Shown here: piece by piece, positions 32,721 to 38,580 of the stretch | Layout: each line of letters begins with the position of its first letter | Numbering within the stretch: the stretch's first letter is position 1 | Assembly: GCA_025459245.1 (NCBI GenBank) | Contig: JALOQZ010000007.1 | Span: 1-38,580 of the forward strand | Length of the DNA stretch: 38,580 nucleotides | Direction of reading: 5' to 3' | Source: Pirellula sp. | GTDB lineage: Bacteria; Planctomycetota; Planctomycetia; Pirellulales; Pirellulaceae | Program-made: the position numbers and the translations under genes | Notes under the pieces: model-generated | What the model was told of the DNA's origin: nothing | Databases searched by the model: none | The model's input: the letters and a program-made list of their open reading frames with translations, nothing else

Positions 32721-34433
32721 ATGAACCAACTCACCAAGCTCACGCAACAACTGCAAACCTTGTTTGCAGGTATGACGCCCCAAGCTCGTGTTCTCGCCGT
32801 TCTCTTGGTCGCGGCGATCGCAGCCAGCGCCGGCATGCTCGCGACGAATTACAGCTCAGGCAGCGGTGAAACTACCTTTCTGTTCGATGGCGAGACTTTT
32901 AGCGAAGAACAATTAAGCCGATTCGATATCGCGTTTGGCACAGCAGGTTTAAAGGGTTGGGAACGCGTCGGGAATCGAGTCCGGATTCCCGCAATCCATA
33001 AAACCGACTTCCTCAAAGCAGTCGCCGATTCCAATGTCCTCCTCGGCGGACTTCATTCGCAGATGGACGAAGCCTTGAAAGAGAGCAACTTCCTCGAGTC
33101 CACTCGCACCACCGAAGCGAAACAACTATCGGCCAAACTGGGCTCGATCGCTCGGTCGCTGGAAACGATGCCTTTTGTTCACAAAGCCTTTGTGACATTC
33201 GACGAAAAGCGAGAGGGCTTTTCATCGAAACGTCCCAAAGTTGCCTCGATTGCGATTCTTCCACGGCATAACAATCCTCTGTCAAACGATCAGTCGCGGA
33301 GCATCATGCAATATGTGCAAAAATCGATTGCAGGACTGGGGGCTGCGGACATCGCGCTGCTAGACCTTAGCACGGGCCAAACTCGCATGGGGGAAGATGA
33401 CCCATTGGTTCTGGAACAAGAACGCTACTACCAAATCAAGAAGCAGCAAGAACAGGACTTGAAACGCCGCGCGCAACAACTGCTCACCGATTACGGAAAC
33501 GTCCGAATCGAAGTCAATGTGGAGATCGACCCCACGCTGGGCAAAGAAACGAGCAATATCAAATACGATCCGAAACCGACCACCGTGCAATCGAGCACGA
33601 CCAAACGGGATGCCGATCTACAAAAGATGGGACCGGGAGGTAGACCCGGAACCGAACCAAACGCTCTGGCCAATCGCAGCGCCTCGATCAGCCCCACTCC
33701 GGAACAAATCAACAAAGAAAAGGAGTCGACCGAAAGCACGAAGCAAGTCGTCGGGAGTACCCTCTCGACAATCCGCGAGGCAGGACTGCAGACCAAACAA
33801 GTTTCATTCTCTGTGCTACTACCCTTTTCCTACTATCGCACCGCCTATTTAGGGGAGTGGCTTCAACTCAATCCGGACAAGAAATCGGAGGACGCCCCCC
33901 CATTCGATGAAGCGACTTTGGCCACTGTAAAACAAAAAGTGGAAGCAAACGTGAAGAGTGTGCTGACTGCCATCGTCCAATCCTCCACCGCAGGCGAAGA
34001 CAAAGTGCCCAACATCACGGTGAGCCACTACGTCGATTTTCCCGGCGAAGAAATCGCAGGCCCTTCGATTATGACGCAAGCCTTAGACTGGTTGCAGCAG
34101 TCTTGGCAATCTCTCATGCTGGCTGCTGTCGCTCTTGCTGCGATTGTCTCGATGCGAAGCTTCGCGAAAACAGTTCCAGCGACCGACAACCGTCCCTTTG
34201 AGAACGGATTTGATATTCCAATCGACGATGCCATTGATCTCAACTTGACCAGCCTGACCGGTGAGGACGAAGATGCCGCCTCAGGTGCATCAGATGGTTC
34301 AGAATCCGGCGAGCCGCCCACATTCAAAACTACAGGCGGCGATTTGAAGAGCAACCTCACCAATATGGTAAGAGAAAACCCAGACGCCGCAGCCACTTTG
34401 CTCCGCAACTGGATCGGCGGAACCCAATCGTAA
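32721..34433 (+). CDS. fliF: Flagellar MS-ring protein FliF
   Basis: The 570-residue ring protein has an N-terminal membrane helix (about 22-43) and a ring-building periplasmic region. The early motif TTFLFDGETFSEEQLSRFDIAFGT is a divergent form of the usual Leu-Tyr/Asp motif, and RVRIPAIHKTDFLKAVADSN follows. The block MPFVHKAFVTFDEKREG and KVASIAILPRHNNPL is the conserved second ring-building motif. A charged collar region (about 250-380) precedes the second helix (about 460-480). The C-terminal tail ends with NMVRENPDAAATLLRNWIGG, the FliG-binding type segment. FliG itself does not follow; the next gene, trpA, faces the other way. The acidic Ser/Glu-rich linker before the tail is longer than usual. 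Confidence 0.92.
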   Translation: MNQLTKLTQQLQTLFAGMTPQARVLAVLLVAAIAASAGMLATNYSSGSGETTFLFDGETFSEEQLSRFDIAFGTAGLKGWERVGNRVRIPAIHKTDFLKAVADSNVLLGGLHSQMDEALKESNFLESTRTTEAKQLSAKLGSIARSLETMPFVHKAFVTFDEKREGFSSKRPKVASIAILPRHNNPLSNDQSRSIMQYVQKSIAGLGAADIALLDLSTGQTRMGEDDPLVLEQERYYQIKKQQEQDLKRRAQQLLTDYGNVRIEVNVEIDPTLGKETSNIKYDPKPTTVQSSTTKRDADLQKMGPGGRPGTEPNALANRSASISPTPEQINKEKESTESTKQVVGSTLSTIREAGLQTKQVSFSVLLPFSYYRTAYLGEWLQLNPDKKSEDAPPFDEATLATVKQKVEANVKSVLTAIVQSSTAGEDKVPNITVSHYVDFPGEEIAGPSIMTQALDWLQQSWQSLMLAAVALAAIVSMRSFAKTVPATDNRPFENGFDIPIDDAIDLNLTSLTGEDEDAASGASDGSESGEPPTFKTTGGDLKSNLTNMVRENPDAAATLLRNWIGGTQS

Positions 34434-34489
34434 TCAGCCCCTCCAACTGCAGACAGCGAATTACTGGCATTCGAGAGGGGACATTCCCC

Positions 34490-35284
34490 CTAGAGGGCGG
34501 CCATTAAGGACTTGACCAAAGATTCGATTTTAGCCAACGCTCCAGCTTGATCGGTGGCTGCGTTCTCCATCATCCTTACAATCGCGGAACCGACGATCAC
34601 TCCATCGCTCACCGGCGCTAAGAGCTTCACATGCTCCGGTTTGGAGATACCAAAGCCGATGCAAATGGGGAGTGTCGTTCGCTCTCGTAACCATGCAACG
34701 CGATCAACAAGATCGGTGGGCAGTTCCGTTCGCTCTCCTGTAATGCCGGTGACGCTGACGAAGTACAGAAAGCCGGTCGATTGCTCGGCGATCTTCAAGG
34801 CTCTCTCGCGTGGAGTGGTGGGTGTAACAAGCTGAATGAGATTGAAGTCCTTTTGGCGGCAGATTCGGGACAACGCATCGCTTTCTTCGACAAGCAAGTC
34901 TGGGACAATGGCTCCGGCAAATCCCGCCCCCTTGGCCGCATCGATGTATTTCTCTGGTCCAATACGGTGGATGATGGCGTAGCTCACCATCGACACGAGG
35001 GGCATCGACACTTTCGGCGCCACTCCTGATATCCCATCGAAAATCTGCTGCAGCTTGAGCTTCTTGCCGAGCGCTCGTGTGTAGGAGGCTTGAATCACAG
35101 GACCGTCTGCAATCGGGTCGCTATACGGAATCCCAACTTCTGCCATAGAACATCCGAGCCGATGAAGAAGCTCGATGACTTGGCAAGTAAACGCCATGTC
35201 GGGGTCGCCCGCGGTGATAAACGGCATGAATGCCTTGCGTCCCTCGCCGCGGAGCTTGGCAAACAGGTCATCGATAGCGGTCAT
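34490..35284 (-). CDS. trpA: Tryptophan synthase alpha chain
   Basis: This 264-residue TIM-barrel enzyme cleaves indole-3-glycerol phosphate to indole and glyceraldehyde 3-phosphate. The catalytic residues occur at the canonical numbers: Glu49 in CSMAEVGIPYSDP and Asp60 in PIADGPVIQ. The phosphate-binding loop region GFGISKPEHV and VSDGVIVGSAIV near the C-terminus is also normal. Indole is passed through a tunnel to TrpB, whose gene is 72 bases upstream on the same strand. The start ATG opens directly into the first helix. Confidence 0.97.
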   Translation of the reverse strand: MTAIDDLFAKLRGEGRKAFMPFITAGDPDMAFTCQVIELLHRLGCSMAEVGIPYSDPIADGPVIQASYTRALGKKLKLQQIFDGISGVAPKVSMPLVSMVSYAIIHRIGPEKYIDAAKGAGFAGAIVPDLLVEESDALSRICRQKDFNLIQLVTPTTPRERALKIAEQSTGFLYFVSVTGITGERTELPTDLVDRVAWLRERTTLPICIGFGISKPEHVKLLAPVSDGVIVGSAIVRMMENAATDQAGALAKIESLVKSLMAAL

Positions 35285-35356
35285 AGCAAGTCGGCTTTCC
35301 AGACAAGAGCAGGGGAGTAGTGAGAGAATTCCTATCCAAGGGATGAACGCGACAGC

Positions 35357-36598
35357 TTACCACTGTTGGCCGCGAAGTCGAGCCAGCTCAGCGGCGTCTT
35401 TGTCCCCTCGACCGGACAAGCAAATGACGAGATGCTGGTCAGGCGACATTCCCTTGGCAATCTCCACCGCTTTCGCAACGGCATGGCACGTTTCAAGAGC
35501 ACAGAGGATCCCCTCGTTTCTCGCCAAATAATCGAATGCCCCCAATGCTTCGTCGTCGCGGCACGAGGTGTACTCCACGCGATGCGTGTCTTTCCAGTAG
35601 CTATGCTCTGGACCAACACCTGGGTAATCCAGCCCCGCAGAAATCGAATGAACGTCGCTGGTCTGACCGTCGTCGTCTTGCATGACGTAGCTATAGGATC
35701 CATGCAGAACCCCAGGGCTTCCGAAAGTGAGCGGCGAAGCATGCTCTCCCGCGCTCGGTCCACGGCCGCCTGCTTCCACACCGATCATTCGAACCGATCG
35801 GTCCTCGACAAACGGATAAAACATACCCGCAGCGTTGCTTCCTCCACCGACGCATGCCACGATCGTATCGGGCAATCGACCGATCGAGGTGAGACATTGT
35901 TCGCGACACTCGCGTCCGATAACGCTTTGAAAATCTCGAACCATCATCGGGAACGGATGCGGTCCAATTACCGAGCCAATGATGTAATGGGTGTGCTCGA
36001 CCGAAGCCATCCAATCTCGCATGGCTTCATTCACAGCGTCTCGCAATGTCTTCGAACCGCTTTCCACAGGTCGAACCTCTGCACCCATCAGCCGCATGCT
36101 GAACACATTTGGCTTTTGACGACGGACGTCTTCGGCACCCATGTAAACCACGCAGGGCAACCCAAAGTGAGCACACGCTGTCGCGGACGCGACTCCATGC
36201 TGCCCGGCTCCGGTCTCTGCGATGACTCGCGTCTTTTTCATTCGAAGCGTCAACAATGCCTGGCCAAGCGTGTTGTTGATCTTGTGAGCTCCAGTGTGAT
36301 TCAAATCCTCTCGTTTGAGCCAAATCTGGGCTCCGCCCATCTGCTTGCTCAAGCGTTTGGCGTGGTAGAGAGGGGATGGCCGGCCAACGAACGTGTGCAG
36401 CAGCTCGTTCAATTCCGCTTGGAAGTCGGGGTCTTTCTTCGCTCGATCGTACTCGAGAGTCAGCTCCTCCAGTGCACGCGTTAGCGTTTCCGGTACAAAT
36501 CGCCCCCCGAAATCGCCGAAACGACCCGAGAGATCCGGAACTTGTTTCGTGGCAACTTCGGTAGAAGATTGCGAGGTCGACGAAGGAGCTAGGCTCAT
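35357..36598 (-). CDS. trpB: Tryptophan synthase beta chain
   Basis: This 413-residue PLP enzyme condenses indole with serine. The family N-terminal block [15 protein letters not shown] (about 26-40) is present, the PLP lysine is in [14 protein letters not shown] (Lys106), and the phosphate-cradle motif is [10 protein letters not shown] (about 252-261). Length is normal for TrpB1. The frame stays open upstream to TTG at 36685, overlapping the cysteine desulfurase end, but ATG at 36598 gives the standard length. It is followed by trpA in the usual order, with the two subunits forming one complex. Confidence 0.97.
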   Translation of the reverse strand: MSLAPSSTSQSSTEVATKQVPDLSGRFGDFGGRFVPETLTRALEELTLEYDRAKKDPDFQAELNELLHTFVGRPSPLYHAKRLSKQMGGAQIWLKREDLNHTGAHKINNTLGQALLTLRMKKTRVIAETGAGQHGVASATACAHFGLPCVVYMGAEDVRRQKPNVFSMRLMGAEVRPVESGSKTLRDAVNEAMRDWMASVEHTHYIIGSVIGPHPFPMMVRDFQSVIGRECREQCLTSIGRLPDTIVACVGGGSNAAGMFYPFVEDRSVRMIGVEAGGRGPSAGEHASPLTFGSPGVLHGSYSYVMQDDDGQTSDVHSISAGLDYPGVGPEHSYWKDTHRVEYTSCRDDEALGAFDYLARNEGILCALETCHAVAKAVEIAKGMSPDQHLVICLSGRGDKDAAELARLRGQQW

Positions 36599-36681
36599 GC
36601 GAGATTGGAGTGTTGGAGGGAAAAACGATTCTCGAATCGCGAGGTGCGAACGAGGCATTGTCGATCGGGCCGCGGGGAGGG

Positions 36682-37854
36682 TCAAGCGACAAATGAAGTC
36701 AGTTTGTGGTAGGCGTCGATCAACTGTCCCGCAGCGATCTCGATTTCGTGCTCGGAGTTAAAACGCCCAATCCCAAATCGAATGCTCGCTCTCGCCTCGT
36801 CGTCCGTTCGACCGATAGCCCGTAAAACGTGGCTGGTTTCAGGATTGGCGGAGGTGCAGGCGCTGCCGCTGCTCACGGCAATTCCTTTGGCCTCCAACAT
36901 GAGCGATTGGCCTTCTACCTTGGGAAAACACACGTTCAAGTTTCCTGGCAACCGATGTTGCTCGTCCGGTCCGTTCCGTTGCAACCCGGGGATTGCTGCG
37001 GAGAGCAAATCCCAAAGTCGGTTTCGCCAAAGCCCGTGCAAAACGGATTCCTGCATCTGTGACTCTCGTGCGATTTCCAAGGCTTTGGACATCCCAATAA
37101 TGGAGGAACTCGCCAGGGTCCCAGATCGCAAATTCGATTGCTGGCCACCCCCGACGATTTGAGGAGCCAGCCGCATCGGACCGTTCTGGCCTCGGATCAG
37201 CAACCCGCCGATCCCCTTGGGACCGTAAACCTTGTGGGCCGAATAACTCAACAAATCGACTCCGAGGCTATCGAGGTCGACCGGTATTCGCCCAACGGCT
37301 TGCGTTGCATCGGTGTGGAACAGGACTTCGTGCTGGGCACAAAGCTTCGCAATCTCGCGAATGGGCTGCAGAACGCCAATTTCGTTGTTGGCCAGCATGA
37401 CACTTACGAGGGCGGTGTCGGAATCGATTTCCTCTGCGACTTGTTGCAAATCGATTTGGCCGGGAACGCAATGGTTTTGAGATTGCACAGGCAAAAGTTT
37501 TACATCAAAACCCGCCTTCTGGATCTTTTGAAGAGGCCCCAACATGGCTTGGTGTTCGGTAGCGACCGAAATCACTTTTCTTCGCTTTTGCCGAGGATGA
37601 AGGCATACGCCGAAAACCGCCAGATTGTTGCTCTCGGTGGCCCCGCTTGTAACGATTAGCTCGTCCGGCTCCGCATGAAAGAATCCTGCAATTCGAGCGA
37701 GTGCTTGGTCGATCGCTTCCTTGGCCAAACGTCCAGGCTCATGCGTCGTGCTACCTGGGTTTGCATACCAAGTATCAAACCAAGGGATCATGGCCTCAAC
37801 GACGCGAGGATCGACGCGCGTCGTCGCATGATTATCCAGATAAATTACATTCAT
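36682..37854 (-). CDS. Cysteine desulfurase (NifS/IscS-like)
   Basis: This 390-residue PLP-dependent enzyme takes sulfur from cysteine for Fe-S clusters or thio-modified tRNA. The N-terminal YLDNHATT (5-12) is diagnostic, with the PLP-stacking His in ATEHQA (His101) and the PLP lysine in [12 protein letters not shown] (Lys208). The active-site cysteine is Cys333 in [17 protein letters not shown], the class I (IscS/NifS) loop type. NifS and IscS cannot be told apart without phylogeny. No iscU, iscA or nifU lies next to it. The stop is 84 bases before trpB on the same strand, so it may lead the trpBA operon. Confidence 0.95.
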   Translation of the reverse strand: MNVIYLDNHATTRVDPRVVEAMIPWFDTWYANPGSTTHEPGRLAKEAIDQALARIAGFFHAEPDELIVTSGATESNNLAVFGVCLHPRQKRRKVISVATEHQAMLGPLQKIQKAGFDVKLLPVQSQNHCVPGQIDLQQVAEEIDSDTALVSVMLANNEIGVLQPIREIAKLCAQHEVLFHTDATQAVGRIPVDLDSLGVDLLSYSAHKVYGPKGIGGLLIRGQNGPMRLAPQIVGGGQQSNLRSGTLASSSIIGMSKALEIARESQMQESVLHGLWRNRLWDLLSAAIPGLQRNGPDEQHRLPGNLNVCFPKVEGQSLMLEAKGIAVSSGSACTSANPETSHVLRAIGRTDDEARASIRFGIGRFNSEHEIEIAAGQLIDAYHKLTSFVA

Positions 37855-38038
37855 CCCCCCATTCTAATGAGGGTTCCAGTTCGGTAGAAGCAGAAGACGA
37901 ATGCTTGGTGTGCAGAACTTGGGAACTCAAACCGCATCGTATCGGAGACATCGTTTTCTCTGCTCCACCTTCGGCAGAGCGTGTACGCTTATTGGCTGAC
38001 TGTTAAACGATTTGTCCTTAAAGGACTTCAGCTATTAG

Positions 38039-38065
38039 CCCGGGGTAAGCTAGCGCCACCCCGGG
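38039..38065. repeat. GC-rich hairpin 1 of the extragenic element
   Basis: CCCGGGGT (38039-38046) and ACCCCGGG (38058-38065) are perfect complements with an 11-base loop containing the palindrome GCTAGC. Confidence 0.6.
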
Positions 38066-38124
38066 TTGGTTACACTAGAAGCCTTCTATCCCGAGAGGGA
38101 TGAAAGCGATTCTGGGTGCAGCTG

Positions 38125-38142
38125 GCATCCTTGCCAGGATGC
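38125..38142. repeat. Hairpin 2 of the extragenic element
   Basis: GCATCC and GGATGC pair across the six-base loop TTGCCA; an alternative nested pairing TGGCA/TGCCA is also possible. Confidence 0.5.
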
Positions 38143-38161
38143 GAAATCCATTTGCGATAGA

Positions 38162-38191
38162 CCGGTGATATCGCTTACGCTCAATCACCGG
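38162..38191. repeat. Hairpin 3, overlapping the end of the HTH gene
   Basis: CCGGTGAT (38162-38169) and ATCACCGG (38184-38191) are perfect complements. The right arm includes the last codons of the HTH protein, so gene end and element edge coincide. Confidence 0.6.
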
Positions 38192-38447
38192 CTACAAGTT
38201 TCCATGCCTTGGGAATGAAGGACATAACCGCTCTTATCCTGCTCTCGATATAGTCACCTTTTTCAGTAAACATCTCAACCGGTCGAGGTCGAGCTTTGGT
38301 CCAGCCATGGATGGTAGATCGAGGCACACCAATTTGTCTCGCGGTCTCCGTTCTTCCAGATTGGAAGACCGACTCTCGCAAACGGAGGTCGTACGAGTTA
38401 GGTTGGCTGAAGGCCATTAACTTCTGTTGGCTGAAGGCCATAAACAT
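38181..38447 (-). CDS. Short helix-turn-helix protein, possible 5' remnant of a transposase
   Basis: The 88-residue product has a plausible helix-turn-helix: SYDLRLRESVFQSG, then RTETARQIGVPRSTIHGWTK (about residues 30-50), where the Gly-Val-Pro turn and Ser-Thr-Ile-His-Gly-Trp recognition helix resemble IS3/IS630-type transposase N-termini. No catalytic DDE domain follows; the frame stops inside hairpin 3. Several starts are possible: ATG at 38447, 38441 and 38417, or GTG at 38495, because a tandem duplication has doubled the N-terminus. It could instead be a small intact regulator. No Shine-Dalgarno sequence decides. Confidence 0.5.
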   Translation of the reverse strand: MFMAFSQQKLMAFSQPNSYDLRLRESVFQSGRTETARQIGVPRSTIHGWTKARPRPVEMFTEKGDYIESRIRAVMSFIPKAWKLVAGD

Positions 38448-38449
38448 CG
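38402..38449. repeat. Two-copy 24-bp in-frame tandem repeat
   Basis: GTTGGCTGAAGGCCAT occurs at 38402-38417 and 38426-38441, in 24-base units that agree at about 21 positions. On the minus strand it doubles the peptide MAFSQ at the start of the HTH protein and creates two start codons. Confidence 0.8.
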
Positions 38450-38580
38450 AAGCCTGTTGTTTCACGCTAGGTTGCTGTGAGAGAAGTTTGGACACTCTTG
38501 ACCGAACGAGTATTCCAAGAAGGAGCGAACTTGTTCAAGTCCCAATCTTGTGACATAAGCCCGCTGTCATAAACATCAGT

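Larger units (their letters stand above)
37855..38180. other. 326-bp intergenic region with a hairpin-rich, probably repetitive element
   Basis: The left part (37855-38020) has no notable structure and includes the upstream region of the desulfurase. From about 38039 to 38191 three perfect hairpins follow in close order (listed separately). No reading frame with a recognisable product occurs here. The mosaic of short inverted repeats next to a short HTH gene looks like a dispersed planctomycete extragenic repeat, by resemblance only. Confidence 0.5.

Noticed and set aside
34477-34489. GGGGA-CAT-TCCCC stem between fliF and trpA as terminator
   Set aside because: Only five pairs, a three-base loop and no U-run on either strand.
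35366-36484. Long plus-strand frame opposite trpB
   Set aside because: Antisense shadow of trpB, whose motifs are unambiguous on the other strand.
1-38580. CRISPR array, rRNA or tRNA genes
   Set aside because: No regularly spaced direct repeats with unique spacers and no recognisable RNA gene motifs were seen.

Overview
The window comes from a planctomycete bacterium, most likely of the Pirellulales/Rhodopirellula type (inference from gene content). The markers are a PVC-type dehydrogenase/heme-binding protein with HEAT-like repeats, a heme-c plus WD40 protein, a Tat-exported Gfo/Idh/MocA oxidoreductase, a large VWA/secretin-like protein with a Met-Gly-Gly repeat, and a eukaryotic-type protein kinase fused to an extracytoplasmic sensor. 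Recognisable Shine-Dalgarno sequences are present at only some starts. Coding density is high. I see no rRNA, tRNA, CRISPR array or prophage. The only mobile-element-like DNA is at the right edge.

Layout. 1-2464: a truncated aminodeoxychorismate synthase I gene (minus) diverges from an nrnA-like DHH phosphoesterase, which overlaps a small membrane protein gene. 2496-9963: a minus-strand run with a PVC cytochrome/dehydrogenase, a YacP-like NYN nuclease, an exported transglutaminase-like protein, a Tat-exported oxidoreductase and an App1-like phosphatase. 9964-10445: a non-coding gap holding a perfect 9-bp inverted repeat. 10446-13819: an aldo/keto reductase diverges from a degenerate CorA-like membrane protein and a cytochrome-WD40 protein. 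13893-15850: an ECF sigma factor and its membrane-bound putative anti-sigma partner, translationally coupled. 16043-20413: a giant VWA/STN/MGG-repeat/DUF2135-like secreted protein ending at a strong intrinsic terminator. 20929-25130: a large exported multi-repeat (DUF11/CARDB-like) protein followed by an ABC permease with no ATPase beside it.

25100-31669 is the most unusual part. A minus-strand cassette encodes a membrane-anchored P-loop ATPase, then a transmembrane Ser/Thr kinase whose extracytoplasmic domain looks like a TAXI-type TRAP solute receptor, then a large protein with a membrane segment at each end. This looks like a ligand-sensing signalling module (inference). 31869-34433: flgC, fliE and fliF of the flagellar basal body, with no flgB or fliG beside them. 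34490-37854: trpA, trpB and a cysteine desulfurase on the minus strand. 37855-38580: a hairpin-rich, probably repetitive intergenic element and a short HTH protein that resembles the start of a transposase.

Likely cotranscribed groups, judged from spacing and orientation, are nrnA with its membrane protein; the PVC cytochrome with the NYN protein; sigma with anti-sigma; ATPase, kinase-TAXI and the double-anchored protein; flgC-fliE-fliF; and desulfurase-trpB-trpA. All functions are read from sequence motifs alone.
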